64,000 bases of DNA from Mucilaginibacter sp. KACC 22063 (GTDB lineage Bacteria; Bacteroidota; Bacteroidia; Sphingobacteriales; Sphingobacteriaceae), in contig NZ_CP117877.1 of assembly GCF_028736115.1 (NCBI RefSeq), positions 3,658,001-3,722,000 on the forward strand. The letters are read 5' to 3'. Shown in pieces: positions 45,585 through 54,654 of this stretch. Position 1 is the first letter of the stretch. Each line of letters starts with the position of its first letter. Below the pieces are notes generated by a model that worked only from the letters and a program-made list of their open reading frames with translations, ran no database searches and had not been told where the DNA came from. A program made the translations under genes and the position numbers.

Positions 45585-45997
45585 GATTCTTCTGTGTCTT
45601 CAGGTTTATTGAAATACTCGCCCTGCAAGTCGTCAATTTCGCGGCGGTCACGCTTTGTTGGTCGGCCTGTACCGCGGTCGCGGCGCAGCATCGGTGCGTG
45701 AAACATGCTTTTAAAACCAGGCGTTAGTTCTACCGGCGTTAAGTCCGAATAAAAGTTTACGGCCGTTTTAGCATCCACTCGGTTTTCAAGCAAGCCGGTA
45801 ACCGTAATAATTTTGCGGTCGGGTCCTTTGGCTATATTATACGTTTCGCCAATCTTTACCTCGTGCGATGGCTTTATATTTTGCCCATCCAATTTTACCC
45901 GGCCAGCCTTGCAGGCTTCAGAAGCCAATGTGCGGGTTTTAAACATGCGGATGGCCCATAAGTATTTATCAATTCTCAGCTTATCTTTCTCTGGCAT
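45581..45997 (-). CDS. hslR: S4-domain RNA-binding protein, Hsp15-like
   Basis: A 138-aa protein with the S4 RNA-binding domain at about 8-70 (LRIDKYLWAIRMFKTRTLASEACKAG cited in parts: LRIDKYLWAIRMFK and ASEACKAGRV), then a basic, Arg-rich and finally acidic tail. Length and arrangement match heat-shock protein 15 family members, which rescue 50S subunits carrying nascent chains in stalled states. It is monocistronic, transcribed towards the SDR gene. Confidence 0.9.
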   Translation of the reverse strand: MPEKDKLRIDKYLWAIRMFKTRTLASEACKAGRVKLDGQNIKPSHEVKIGETYNIAKGPDRKIITVTGLLENRVDAKTAVNFYSDLTPVELTPGFKSMFHAPMLRRDRGTGRPTKRDRREIDDLQGEYFNKPEDTEES

Positions 45998-46059
45998 AAC
46001 CCAAAGTTACGCAGAATTAGCAATTGGTAAAATGCAAACGATAAACTACTGTTTTAACT

Positions 46060-46067
46060 TATATTTG
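46060..46067 (+). promoter_or_regulatory. Promoter -7 box abutting the small membrane-protein start
   Basis: TATATTTG ends 4 bases before ATG 46072. As with the GH25 gene, use of this box would give a leaderless mRNA. No internal ATG suits a later start, since the next one falls inside a membrane helix. Confidence 0.45.
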
Positions 46068-46071
46068 GAAC

Positions 46072-46512
46072 ATGTATAACGAAGAAAACGATAACGAAAA
46101 CTATACAGAAGATCAGGATTTTGTTGACATCTATTCCAAAAGAGCTATATTTTGGTTCTCGCTTATATTTTCGCCAATATTTGGTGGTGTAATGCTGGCC
46201 TTAAATTTAAAATGGGCAAACTACAGGCGGGCTGCATTGCAGGTACTGATGTTTTCTATTGCCTATTACTTTCTGGAAGGTTTTATTATGACATGGCTGG
46301 GCTTTAAACCTAGCATGGATGTTAAAAATTCGCTGATTGTAATGGGATGTATGCTGGCACTAAACCTGGTAGGCGCATTGATACAAACCCTGTATTTTTT
46401 CAAGAAATATTTCCCGGAGGATGATTACTATCCCCGCAGCCTGACACAGCCATTTATTATAGTTGCTATATTAATTGTGATCAACCTTTTATTTATGTTA
46501 CAAAGAGGTTAA
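46072..46512 (+). CDS. Small membrane protein, unknown
   Basis: A 146-aa protein. An acidic N-terminus (MYNEENDNENYTEDQD) precedes about four hydrophobic segments (near 26-45, 56-78, 88-108 and 124-143). I do not recognise a family beyond an uncharacterised Bacteroidetes membrane protein. Divergent from the Hsp15-like gene; 63 bases ahead of dapD on the same strand. Confidence 0.7.
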   Translation: MYNEENDNENYTEDQDFVDIYSKRAIFWFSLIFSPIFGGVMLALNLKWANYRRAALQVLMFSIAYYFLEGFIMTWLGFKPSMDVKNSLIVMGCMLALNLVGALIQTLYFFKKYFPEDDYYPRSLTQPFIIVAILIVINLLFMLQRG

Positions 46513-46575
46513 CAATTACCCTATTGTCATCAAAAAAATTGCTTAAAAAACGTTTACTTTGCGAAAATTTTTATC

Positions 46576-47394
46576 ATGTACACTGATCTTAAAACGTTAG
46601 TTGAAGAAGCATGGGAAGATCGTGCCCTGCTTACCCAAAACGAATACATTGCTGCTGTAGAAACAGTTATTGAGCGCCTTAACAATGGCGAAATGCGTGT
46701 TGCCGAATGCATCACCAATCGCTGGCATGTGAATGATTGGATTAAGAAAGCTGTAATCCTTTACTTCCCTATTATGCAAATGGAAGAAATTAAGGTTGGC
46801 CCGTTCGTTTTCCATGATAAAATGAAACTGAAAACTGATTATAAAAAGTCAGGCGTACGCGTGGTTCCTCACGGTATTGCACGTTATGGCGCATATCTTG
46901 CAAAAGGCGTGATCATGATGCCATCATACGTAAACATCGGTGCTTATGTTGATGAAGGTACCATGGTTGATACCTGGGCAACTGTAGGCTCATGTGCGCA
47001 AATTGGCAAACACGTACATTTAAGCGGTGGTGTAGGTATCGGTGGTGTGTTAGAACCTGTACAGGCCGCACCTGTAATTATCGAAGACAACTGCTTTATA
47101 GGCTCACGCGCTATTGTGGTTGAAGGTGTACACGTTGAAAGAGAAGCCGTTTTAGGCGCTAATGTTGTGTTAACTGCTTCAACTAAAATTATCGATATTA
47201 CCAAAGAAGAACCAATTGAGTATAAAGGCCGCGTTCCTGAACGTTCAGTTGTTATCCCTGGTTCATATACTAAAAAATTCCCTGCAGGCGAGTACCAGGT
47301 ACCATGCGCACTGATCATCGGCAAACGTAAAGAGTCGACCGATAAAAAAACTTCGCTTAACGATGCGTTAAGAGAAAATAACGTAGCGGTATAA
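46576..47394 (+). CDS. dapD: 2,3,4,5-Tetrahydropyridine-2,6-dicarboxylate N-succinyltransferase
   Basis: A 272-aa enzyme of the lysine/diaminopimelate pathway: succinyl-CoA plus tetrahydrodipicolinate to N-succinyl-2-amino-6-oxopimelate. The N-terminal helical domain is followed by a left-handed hexapeptide beta-helix (about 100-240) with the conserved VVPHGIARYGAYLAKGVIMMP, DEGTMVDTWATVGSCAQIG, GGVGIGGVLEP and CFIGSRAIVVEG motifs. Length matches the family. It is needed for peptidoglycan meso-DAP. A weak promoter-like TTACTTTG lies at 46554-46561. Confidence 0.96.
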   Translation: MYTDLKTLVEEAWEDRALLTQNEYIAAVETVIERLNNGEMRVAECITNRWHVNDWIKKAVILYFPIMQMEEIKVGPFVFHDKMKLKTDYKKSGVRVVPHGIARYGAYLAKGVIMMPSYVNIGAYVDEGTMVDTWATVGSCAQIGKHVHLSGGVGIGGVLEPVQAAPVIIEDNCFIGSRAIVVEGVHVEREAVLGANVVLTASTKIIDITKEEPIEYKGRVPERSVVIPGSYTKKFPAGEYQVPCALIIGKRKESTDKKTSLNDALRENNVAV

Positions 47395-47402
47395 AGTAAT
47401 TT

Positions 47403-47469
47403 TGAGTGAGTGAATTTTGAATGAGTGAGTTAACTATTCACTCATTCTCTAACTCACCACTCACTCATT
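47403..47469. repeat. Nested inverted repeat of GAGT/ACTC units
   Basis: Outer arms TGAGTGAGTG (47403-47412) and CACTCACTCA (47458-47467); inner arms AATGAGTGA (47420-47428) and TCACTCATT (47438-47446). The arms are variants of one another, so alternative pairings exist (AATGAGTGAGT at 47420-47430 with ACTCACTCATT at 47459-47469). It fills the whole dapD to glycosyltransferase gap. No T-run, so not a standard terminator. Confidence 0.7.
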
Positions 47470-47472
47470 GAT

Positions 47473-48579
47473 ATGAACATTGGTTTTGATGCAAAACGGG
47501 CATTCTTAAATCGCACAGGCCTTGGCAATTACAGCCGGTGGCTTATTACTGCGCTTTCCCGCTATCAGCCTCAAAACAATTACATCTTATATACCCCACG
47601 CATCAATCCGGCTATTAACTTTTCTGTTGAAAATTCAGCAGTAAAACTGCCTGAATCAAAATTTACTTCTTACTGGCGCAGCAAGGGTATAATTGCAGAT
47701 CTGAAAAGAGATCATGTCCAACTATATCATGGGCTGAGCCACGAATTACCTTTCGGCATTAAAAAAAGCGGCATCAAATCGGTTGTAACTATTCATGATG
47801 TGATCGTCCTGCGTTTTCCGCATTACTTCAGCTTTTTAAACCGGGCGATTTATAAAGCCAAGCTAAGATATGCCTGCAAAATTGCAGATGGTATTGTTGC
47901 CATCAGCCAGAAAACGAAAGATGATATTGTCACCTATTTAGGCATACCGGAAAGTAAAGTAACGGTCATTTACCAAAGCTGCGATAAACAGTTCAGGGAA
48001 ACACCTTCGGCAGAAAAACTTAAAGAAGTAAAAACCAAATATCAGCTTCCTGAAAAATACCTGTTAAGTGTGGGCACTATTGAGGAAAGGAAGAACCTGC
48101 TGTTACTTGCCAAAGCATTAAAAGATGTTGCTGACATTCAACTTGTGGTAGTGGGTAAACCCACGGCATATCTTGATGAAGTGAAAGCATATTTAGAAAG
48201 CAACGGACTTACCAATCGGGTAGTTTTTTTGCACAATGTATCTTTCGACCACCTGCCAGCCATATATCAGCAAGCGGAATGCTTCATTTATCCTTCAAGA
48301 TATGAAGGCTTCGGCTTACCTGTGCTTGAAGCCATATCTCTCGGCGTACCGGTAATTGCGGCCACAGGATCATGCCTGGAAGAAGCAGGCGGACCAGATA
48401 GCTTATATGTGAATCCTGACAATGCAGAAGACCTGGCAAACAAGATCAGGCTGGTACTGACTGATAAAAACTTAAGTGCTAAAATGATTGACGCAGGTTT
48501 AACATATTCGCGTAAATTTGACGACGAAAAACTTGCCGCTCAATACACGGCATTATATCAAAATATCATACATGCTTAG
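47473..48579 (+). CDS. Family 4 glycosyltransferase
   Basis: A 368-aa GT-B fold enzyme. The N-terminal Rossmann half includes LYHGLSHELPFGIKKSGIK and VVTIHDVIVLRFPHYFS; the C-terminal half carries VGTIEERKNLLLLAKAL and the nucleotide-sugar motif YPSRYEGFGLPVLEAISLGVPV (E-x7-E). Acceptor and donor are unknown. It stands between dapD and the Sua5 gene and overlaps the latter by 8 bases, so it may be co-transcribed with the tRNA-modification genes by accident of position. Confidence 0.9.
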   Translation: MNIGFDAKRAFLNRTGLGNYSRWLITALSRYQPQNNYILYTPRINPAINFSVENSAVKLPESKFTSYWRSKGIIADLKRDHVQLYHGLSHELPFGIKKSGIKSVVTIHDVIVLRFPHYFSFLNRAIYKAKLRYACKIADGIVAISQKTKDDIVTYLGIPESKVTVIYQSCDKQFRETPSAEKLKEVKTKYQLPEKYLLSVGTIEERKNLLLLAKALKDVADIQLVVVGKPTAYLDEVKAYLESNGLTNRVVFLHNVSFDHLPAIYQQAECFIYPSRYEGFGLPVLEAISLGVPVIAATGSCLEEAGGPDSLYVNPDNAEDLANKIRLVLTDKNLSAKMIDAGLTYSRKFDDEKLAAQYTALYQNIIHA

Positions 48580-49138
48580 AGACGAGGTTGAAAAGGCTTT
48601 AAAAATTGTTCAGGGTGGCGGCATTATCCTTTATCCTACTGATACCATATGGGGTATAGGTTGCGACGCGTCCAATACCGAAGCTGTGAAAAAGATATTT
48701 GCCTTGAAACAGCGCGACGAAGCTAAGAGCATGATCATTTTATTGGATACCGAGAACAAGCTGGAAAGCTACATCCAGGAAGTACCGGGTATTGCTTATG
48801 ACCTGATAGAATTTGCCGAAAATCCGCTTACATTAGTAATGCCAGGTGCCAAAAACATATCACCGGCTTTAATAGCCGCCGACGGCAGCGTTGGTGTAAG
48901 GGTTGGGAAACATCCGTTTTGCCAGCAACTGATACAGCGTTTGCGCAAACCGCTGGTGTCTACCTCGGCTAATATCAGTGGTCAGCCGTCGCCTCAAAAT
49001 TTTTCGGAAGTAAGCGATGAAATCATTAACGGTGTTGATTATGTTGTTGATGTAGATCAGCACGATTTATCACAAAAAAAGCCCTCAACCATTATGCGGT
49101 TAGAACCAAGCGGTAAATTTGAGTTTATACGCCGTTAA
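48572..49138 (+). CDS. Threonylcarbamoyl-AMP synthase (Sua5/YrdC/YciO family)
   Basis: A 188-aa protein started at ATG 48572 (MLRDEVEKAL), overlapping the glycosyltransferase stop by 8 bases; the longer reading to 48518 would lie deep in that gene. Family motifs: GGIILYPTDTIWGIGCDA, KQRDEAKSMIIL, NPLTLVMPG and STSANISGQPSP. It makes threonylcarbamoyl-AMP from threonine, bicarbonate and ATP for the t6A37 modification of tRNAs. Length is that of a TsaC/YciO type without the C-terminal Sua5 domain; YciO-type paralogues exist, so TsaC itself is not certain. Confidence 0.9.
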   Translation: MLRDEVEKALKIVQGGGIILYPTDTIWGIGCDASNTEAVKKIFALKQRDEAKSMIILLDTENKLESYIQEVPGIAYDLIEFAENPLTLVMPGAKNISPALIAADGSVGVRVGKHPFCQQLIQRLRKPLVSTSANISGQPSPQNFSEVSDEIINGVDYVVDVDQHDLSQKKPSTIMRLEPSGKFEFIRR

Positions 49139-49168
49139 TTTCTAAACTGCTTTCCCATTCATTATCGT

Positions 49169-49176
49169 TAAATTTG
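49169..49176 (+). promoter_or_regulatory. Promoter -7 box of the CCA-adding enzyme gene
   Basis: TAAATTTG followed by C, 27 bases before ATG 49204. It also argues against the in-frame TTG start at 49174, which falls inside the box. Confidence 0.55.
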
Positions 49177-49203
49177 CACCTTAATGTTTGGGCCGGATAT
49201 TTC

Positions 49204-50616
49204 ATGAAAGAACACTTAAACCATCCTGTATTTTCTATTATTTCAAAGCTGGCAGGTAAAAACAACCTGCAGGTATATGCTATAGGTGGTTTTGTACGCG
49301 ATATTTTTTTAAACCGCCCTTCAAAAGACATTGATATTGTTGTTTTAGGCAACGGTATTGCTTTTGCAGAACAGGTAGCTCAGGCGCTTAAGGTCAAATT
49401 GTCTGTATTTAAAAACTTTGGCACTGCCATGCTGCGCCACCAGGATATTGAACTGGAGTTTGTAGGCGCCAGAAAAGAATCATACCGTAGTAATTCTCGC
49501 AAACCAATTGTAGAAGACGGCACCCTGGATGATGACCAGAAACGCCGCGACTTTACGATAAACGCACTGGCTATTTCGCTGCATCCAGATCATTACGGCG
49601 AATTAATTGATCCGTTTAACGGGATGGCAGATCTGGAAAACAAACTGATACGTACCCCCCTTAACCCTGACGAAACTTTTTCTGACGATCCTTTGCGCAT
49701 GATGCGTGCCATCAGGTTTGCATCGCAGCTGGATTTTGAAATAGCAGAAGATGCCATCAATGCCATCAAGCTGAATAAAGAGCGTATTAAGATCGTATCG
49801 CAGGAGCGTATTACGGATGAATTGAACAAAATCATTTTATCTCCCATACCTTCTGCCGGCTTCAGGTATTTATTTGATACGGGCCTGCTGCATCTTATTT
49901 TTCCGCAAATGGCTGCCCTGTACGGCGTGGATTATATTAATGGCAGAGGGCATAAAGATAACTTTTACCATACCCTGCAGGTACTTGACAATATCAGCAC
50001 AGAAACCTATGATCTTTGGCTGCGTTGGGCCGCAATTTTACATGATATTGCCAAGCCGGCAACAAAGCGTTTCGAACCCGGGCACGGATGGACGTTTCAT
50101 GGACACGAAGACCGTGGCGCACGCATGGTTCCGAAGATTTTTGCACAGCTGAAACTGCCGCTTAATGACCGTATGAAGTTTGTGCAAAAACTGGTGCTTC
50201 TTCACTTGCGGCCCATTGTTTTGGCACAGGATGTAATTACAGATTCGGCAGTAAGGCGTTTACTATTTGAGGCAGGTGATGAGATCGACAGCCTGATGAT
50301 GCTTTGTAAAGCAGATGTTACAACAAAAAATGAGTACAAAGTAAGGAAATATCGTCAGAATTTTGAGCTGGTACAGCAAAAGCTAAAAGATGTTGAACAG
50401 CGCGATCAGATACGCAACTGGCAACCACCTGTAACGGGCAATGACATTATGCATATATTTGGCTTACAGGAAGGTAGAGAGGTTGGAATTATAAAAAATC
50501 AGATCCGCGAAGCCATTTTAGAAGGTGAAATACCAAACACCCGCGAAGCTGCTTTAGCTTTTACCATTGCAAAAGGCGAAGAAATTGGCTTAAAAGTTGT
50601 GGCAAACACAAATTGA
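49204..50616 (+). CDS. cca: CCA tRNA nucleotidyltransferase with HD domain
   Basis: A 470-aa enzyme started at ATG 49204. The class II nucleotidyltransferase head has GGFVRD and DIDIVV (metal-binding aspartates), RRDFTINALA and DPLRMMRAIRFASQLDFEI. An HD domain follows (ILHDIAKPATKR, HGHEDRGARM). It adds or repairs the 3' CCA of tRNAs; the HD part may hydrolyse 2',3'-cyclic phosphate or be structural. Bacteroidetes homologues have this exact arrangement. Neighbouring Sua5 and MiaA genes also act on tRNA. Confidence 0.93.
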   Translation: MKEHLNHPVFSIISKLAGKNNLQVYAIGGFVRDIFLNRPSKDIDIVVLGNGIAFAEQVAQALKVKLSVFKNFGTAMLRHQDIELEFVGARKESYRSNSRKPIVEDGTLDDDQKRRDFTINALAISLHPDHYGELIDPFNGMADLENKLIRTPLNPDETFSDDPLRMMRAIRFASQLDFEIAEDAINAIKLNKERIKIVSQERITDELNKIILSPIPSAGFRYLFDTGLLHLIFPQMAALYGVDYINGRGHKDNFYHTLQVLDNISTETYDLWLRWAAILHDIAKPATKRFEPGHGWTFHGHEDRGARMVPKIFAQLKLPLNDRMKFVQKLVLLHLRPIVLAQDVITDSAVRRLLFEAGDEIDSLMMLCKADVTTKNEYKVRKYRQNFELVQQKLKDVEQRDQIRNWQPPVTGNDIMHIFGLQEGREVGIIKNQIREAILEGEIPNTREAALAFTIAKGEEIGLKVVANTN

Positions 50617-50626
50617 ATTAAAATAC

Positions 50627-50634
50627 TATTTTTG
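50627..50634 (+). promoter_or_regulatory. Promoter -7 box of the pRiA4b-like gene
   Basis: TATTTTTG, matching TAnnTTTG, 24 bases before ATG 50659 and followed by an AGGAAAAA ribosome-binding stretch. No -33 TTG at the usual distance. Confidence 0.45.
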
Positions 50635-50658
50635 ACAAAATCTACTTTATAGGAAAAA

Positions 50659-51306
50659 ATGGCTATCTACAGGTTTAAAATCACCTTTGAAGATTATGAT
50701 GATGTAACTCGTGAAATCGATATTAAATCGAACCAATCCTTTGTGGATTTACATCAGGCAATTCACCAATCCACAGGTTACAATTCAGATTATTCTTCAT
50801 CATTTTATGTGAGTAATGATCAATGGACAAAAGGCGAAGAAATTGCCTATAAGCCCAACCAGCGCAAAATAGACCGTGGGGTAGCCTTAATGGAAAATGC
50901 TAAGCTTAGCAATTTTATTGATGATCCGCATCAGAAATTCTATTATACATTTAACTTCGACAGGCCGTTTGATTTCCATGTTGAACTGGTGAAAATTTTA
51001 AACGAGGCGCCCGGCGTTGCTTATCCTGCAGTGATTAAAGCTGTAGGCGAAGCACCAAAACAGTTTGGGAATACCTTTGGCTCAACAGTAATTCCTCCTA
51101 CATCCGAAGAATTTGATTTCCTTAACGAAATGGAATATACACCTGAAGATACTGAGGGTTTTGAAGAAGTAAAAGAAGCCGTTGACGACGAAGAAACTCA
51201 TGATGAAGAAAGCTCCGAAGAGGAAGATGAGTTCGGTGATGAGTTTTCAGACAACGAAAACTATGACGAAGAAGGCTACAGCCGTGGCAAAAGCGACGAT
51301 TATTGA
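50659..51306 (+). CDS. Plasmid pRiA4b ORF-3-like protein with acidic tail
   Basis: A 215-aa protein. The first 110 residues match the pRiA4b ORF-3-like domain (IYRFKITFEDYDDVTREIDI, TFADLHQAI-type FVDLHQAIHQSTGY, HASSFYVSND-like SSSFYVSNDQW). The last 45 are a run of Glu/Asp ending GYSRGKSDDY. The family is also annotated as an IS1096 passenger protein, but nothing mobile surrounds it here. It is chromosomal, own promoter, sandwiched between cca and miaA, so a link to RNA metabolism is possible. Function unknown. Confidence 0.8.
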   Translation: MAIYRFKITFEDYDDVTREIDIKSNQSFVDLHQAIHQSTGYNSDYSSSFYVSNDQWTKGEEIAYKPNQRKIDRGVALMENAKLSNFIDDPHQKFYYTFNFDRPFDFHVELVKILNEAPGVAYPAVIKAVGEAPKQFGNTFGSTVIPPTSEEFDFLNEMEYTPEDTEGFEEVKEAVDDEETHDEESSEEEDEFGDEFSDNENYDEEGYSRGKSDDY

Positions 51307-51339
51307 TCCGCAAAAGGGTTAAACCCTTTAATAAATATA

Positions 51340-52263
51340 ATGAACAGCCAAAAAACTTTAATTGCAGTGGTGGGGCCTACTGCCATTGGCAAAACTGCCG
51401 CTGCAATTAAACTGGCTCAACATTATCATACTTCTATCATCTCGGCAGACTCCCGCCAGTTTTATAAAGAAATGTCTGTTGGCACAGCCAAGCCAACAAC
51501 AGAGGAGCAAAAAGCAGCTAAGCACTATTTTATTGATTCATGCAGTATAACTGAAAATTACACAGCCGGTGATTTTGAAAAGGATGCGCTGGCCGTCATT
51601 AATCAGGTTTTTAAACAGACTGATCTGGCTATAATTGCAGGCGGGTCAGGCTTATTTATAAAAGCAGTATGCGAAGGTTTTGATGAATTACCTACCGCTA
51701 AAGAAGGTATAAGAGAAGAGCTAAATCAGCAATTTGCAGCCAATGGCATTCAATGGCTTCAGGAACAATTAAAAGCTGCAGATCCGGAGTACTACAAAGA
51801 AGTAGACATCAATAACCCACAGCGGCTTATTCGCGCTTTAGAAGTATTTAAAACAACTGGACTACCCTTTTCATCTTATCGCTTGGCCAATAAAAACAAA
51901 CGGCCATTCAATATTATCAAAATTGGCTTAAACGTTGCCCGTGAGTTACTTTATGACCGGATTAATCGCCGGGTTGATATAATGATAGATGAAGGCCTGT
52001 TAAAAGAAGCGGAAAGCTTATTGCCATACCGGCATCTGAATGCCTTACAAACTGTAGGCTACAATGAACTTTTCGATTATTTTGATGGCAAAACAGATTT
52101 GCCTGCTGCCATAGAACTTATTAAACAACATACCAGGCAGTTTGCCAAGCGGCAACTCACCTGGTTTAAAAAAGATAAGGAGATCATTTGGATTGATCCC
52201 CTTACCGATAATGTTATAGAATTAGCTGATCGCCTTATAAAGCAGATCAATCCTGCAGTTTAA
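51340..52263 (+). CDS. miaA: tRNA dimethylallyltransferase
   Basis: A 307-aa enzyme. The P-loop [18 protein letters not shown] opens it; [54 protein letters not shown] and [18 protein letters not shown] are family motifs. It transfers dimethylallyl to A37 of tRNAs reading UNN codons. The gene ends 17 bases inside the convergent rfbA gene, an antisense overlap of both 3' ends. Confidence 0.95.
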   Translation: MNSQKTLIAVVGPTAIGKTAAAIKLAQHYHTSIISADSRQFYKEMSVGTAKPTTEEQKAAKHYFIDSCSITENYTAGDFEKDALAVINQVFKQTDLAIIAGGSGLFIKAVCEGFDELPTAKEGIREELNQQFAANGIQWLQEQLKAADPEYYKEVDINNPQRLIRALEVFKTTGLPFSSYRLANKNKRPFNIIKIGLNVARELLYDRINRRVDIMIDEGLLKEAESLLPYRHLNALQTVGYNELFDYFDGKTDLPAAIELIKQHTRQFAKRQLTWFKKDKEIIWIDPLTDNVIELADRLIKQINPAV

Positions 52264-53107
52264 GCAAATACTGGCCGTAACCGCTCTTAATATATTTTTC
52301 TGCCACTGCATTTAGCTGCTCTCTGGTGATGAAACCTCTGCGGTAAGCAACCTCTTCAATGCAGCCAATCTTGGTAGCCTGGCGTTTCTCAATAACGCGT
52401 ACAAACTCGGTAGCATCACTTAACGAGTCAAAAGTACCGGTATCAAGCCATGCCGTACCCCTGTCCATAACGCCTACATGCAAGTTACCCTGTTGAAGGT
52501 AGTGTTTATTCACATCCGTAATTTCATACTCGCCACGTGGAGAAGGAGCAATATTCTTGGCCACCTCTACTACGCTGTTATCGTAAAAATATAAACCGGG
52601 AACTGCATAATTAGATTTTGGCTGTTCAGGTTTTTCCTCGATAGATAACGCTGTAAAATTTTTATCAAACTCTACAACACCATATCTTTCCGGGTCGGCT
52701 ACGGTATAGGCAAATATGGCAGCACCATCCACATCGTTAAAGCTGCGGATCAGTTCGCCAAAGCCGGTACCATAAAAGATATTATCTCCAAGTATTAAAG
52801 CTACCTTATCATCGCCGATAAACTCTTCGCCTATTACAAAAGCCTGTGCAAGGCCGTTAGGCTTCTCCTGTACTGCGTATTCAAAACGACAGCCAAGCTC
52901 GTGCCCGTCACCTAATAAACGTTTAAAACCAGCGTTATCCTCAGGGGTAGTGATAATTAAGATCTCTTTGATATCTGCCATCATTAAAACCGATAAGGGA
53001 TAATAAATCATCGGCTTATCATAAATTGGCATTAACTGTTTACTGATCGCTTTGGTAATTGGATACAGGCGTGTACCCGATCCTCCGGCAAGTATGATAC
53101 CTTTCAT
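52247..53107 (-). CDS. rfbA: Glucose-1-phosphate thymidylyltransferase
   Basis: A 286-aa enzyme making dTDP-glucose. The nucleotide-binding start [18 protein letters not shown], the sugar-binding [43 protein letters not shown] and [11 protein letters not shown] segments are all typical of RmlA. It is last in the sugar-nucleotide cluster, one base after rfbD. rfbB and rfbC are not in the window, so dTDP-rhamnose synthesis needs genes elsewhere. Confidence 0.95.
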   Translation of the reverse strand: MKGIILAGGSGTRLYPITKAISKQLMPIYDKPMIYYPLSVLMMADIKEILIITTPEDNAGFKRLLGDGHELGCRFEYAVQEKPNGLAQAFVIGEEFIGDDKVALILGDNIFYGTGFGELIRSFNDVDGAAIFAYTVADPERYGVVEFDKNFTALSIEEKPEQPKSNYAVPGLYFYDNSVVEVAKNIAPSPRGEYEITDVNKHYLQQGNLHVGVMDRGTAWLDTGTFDSLSDATEFVRVIEKRQATKIGCIEEVAYRRGFITREQLNAVAEKYIKSGYGQYLLKLQD

Positions 53108-53108
53108 T

Positions 53109-53960
53109 TTATAATGCTTTAATACAATTCATCAAACTATCCCTCCAATACGGTATATGGATGTTAAAGTTTAATTTAATTTTAGATTTATCCATAACAG
53201 AGTAAGCCGGACGCTTAGCTTTAGTTGGATATTGAGAAGTATTGATTGGATTTACCTTGATGTTTACCTGCGCAATATCAAAAATGCCTTTGGCAAAATC
53301 AAACCATGATGTTGTACCTTCATTACTAAAATGATAAACACCATATGATCTGTTATCATTCTGGATGATGTGCAAAATGGCACCTGCTAAATCAATAGCA
53401 TAAGTTGGGCTACCTACCTGATCGGCAATAATGCTCAGCTCAGATCTGTCTGCTGCTAATTTAAGCATGGTCTTCACGAAGTTATTGCCATATTCTGAGT
53501 AAAGCCAGCTGGTACGCAATATATAGTACTGGTCAAGGTTAGCTTCTATCTCTTTCTCCCCTTCTAACTTCGTCAGGCCATAAACACTGATAGGATTGGT
53601 TTCATCCTCTTCTGTAAGCAACTTCGGCAAATTTCCTTCAAATACAAAGTCAGTTGATATATGTATAAGTGTTGCATCGTACTTGGCACAAACTATTGCC
53701 AGGTTTTCGGCACCGTCGCGGTTTACCTTACGTGCCAGTTCCACTTCATCCTCTGCCTTATCAACAGCCGTATATGCAGCACAATTGATCACATAAGAAG
53801 GTTGAAACTTTTGCATCAGGTGGTCGAGTCCACTGGCGTCAAGGATATTAGATTCATTTTCAGGCGGAAAAATAATATCATTGTATCCGCTTTTTTCGGC
53901 AACTGCTTTTAAGCACTGACCTAATTGCCCGGCACCGCCGAACACTAAAGTTTTACTCAT
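53109..53960 (-). CDS. rfbD: dTDP-4-dehydrorhamnose reductase
   Basis: A 283-aa reductase started at ATG 53960 ([17 protein letters not shown]); the upstream TTG adds two residues. The Rossmann motif GGAGQLGQ, the [14 protein letters not shown] segment and the YGLTKLEGE catalytic Tyr/Lys pair are clear. It makes dTDP-L-rhamnose from the 4-keto sugar. Co-transcribed with rfbA (one-base gap) and 20 bases after gmhA. Confidence 0.93.
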   Translation of the reverse strand: MSKTLVFGGAGQLGQCLKAVAEKSGYNDIIFPPENESNILDASGLDHLMQKFQPSYVINCAAYTAVDKAEDEVELARKVNRDGAENLAIVCAKYDATLIHISTDFVFEGNLPKLLTEEDETNPISVYGLTKLEGEKEIEANLDQYYILRTSWLYSEYGNNFVKTMLKLAADRSELSIIADQVGSPTYAIDLAGAILHIIQNDNRSYGVYHFSNEGTTSWFDFAKGIFDIAQVNIKVNPINTSQYPTKAKRPAYSVMDKSKIKLNFNIHIPYWRDSLMNCIKAL

Positions 53961-53980
53961 ATTCAAATATAAGAGATTAG

Positions 53981-54571
53981 CTAAGATTGTTGGGACGCGC
54001 CAAAAAGTTGTTCTTCAATTAAGTAACACAATATATGACCTATAAGTATATGTGCTTCCTGTATACGTGGCGTATCATTTGAAGGAACCTTTATACAAAT
54101 ATCGCAAAGGTCTGCCATTTTACCGCCGTTACCACCTGTAAGGCCGATCGTTGTAATCCCTTTTTCTTTACACATGGCTAAAGCCTGTAAGATATTAGGT
54201 GAGTTACCAGAAGTAGAAAGACCGATAAAAACATCACCCGAAGTACCCTGTGCCTCTACCTGCCTTGCAAACAGGCGTTCAAAACCATAATCGTTACCAA
54301 TGGCTGTAATTATAGAAGTATCGGTAGTTAAAGCAATAGAGGGTAAACCCGGACGATCAAAATAAAAGCGGGCGACAAGCTCTGCCGAAATATGCTGAGC
54401 ATCTGCTGCACTGCCGCCATTACCTGCCAGCAAAGTTTTTTTGCCGTTTTTGTAGGCGTTGATAATTAAAGATGCTGTATTACTGATAGTTTCGATAATT
54501 GTTTTATCATTTAACAAAGCTGTTTTTGCCGCAATTGATGCACTTATTTGCGACTCAATAATTTCAATCAT
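53981..54571 (-). CDS. gmhA: Phosphoheptose isomerase (GmhA-type SIS protein)
   Basis: A 196-aa SIS-domain isomerase with GNGGSAADAQHISAELVARF, STSGNSPNILQAL, GLTGGNGGKMADLCD and the C-terminal RIQEAHILIGHILCYLIE. It turns sedoheptulose-7-phosphate into D-glycero-D-manno-heptose-7-phosphate, the entry to ADP- or GDP-heptose. It is probably the first gene of its own unit, since a hairpin separates it from the UDP-xylose synthase gene. No other heptose-pathway gene is in the window. Confidence 0.93.
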   Translation of the reverse strand: MIEIIESQISASIAAKTALLNDKTIIETISNTASLIINAYKNGKKTLLAGNGGSAADAQHISAELVARFYFDRPGLPSIALTTDTSIITAIGNDYGFERLFARQVEAQGTSGDVFIGLSTSGNSPNILQALAMCKEKGITTIGLTGGNGGKMADLCDICIKVPSNDTPRIQEAHILIGHILCYLIEEQLFGASQQS

Positions 54572-54598
54572 AATTAAGATATGCTATTTAATACGAAA

Positions 54599-54620
54599 GC
54601 CGGATATTATATTATCCGGC
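54599..54620 (-). terminator. Probable terminator between the UXS and gmhA genes
   Basis: GCCGGATA / TATCCGGC, an 8-bp perfect stem with a 6-base loop, followed on the minus strand by TTTCGTATT. It lies 35 bases past the UXS stop, splitting the polysaccharide locus into two transcription units, though read-through is possible. Confidence 0.55.
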
Positions 54621-54654
54621 CTGTAAAGTTATTAAGCAATAACTATAAATTATG

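Noticed and set aside
46554..46561. TTACTTTG as a dapD promoter box
   Set aside because: Second base is T rather than the A expected in TAnnTTTG; placed well but not a true match, so not listed as a feature.
50659..51306. Remnant of an IS1096-type mobile element
   Set aside because: Only the passenger-like domain is present; there are no inverted repeats, target duplication or transposase, and the neighbours are ordered housekeeping genes.
51312..51332. AAAGGG/CCCTTT hairpin before miaA
   Set aside because: Six base pairs with no T-run; too weak to call a terminator or regulatory element.
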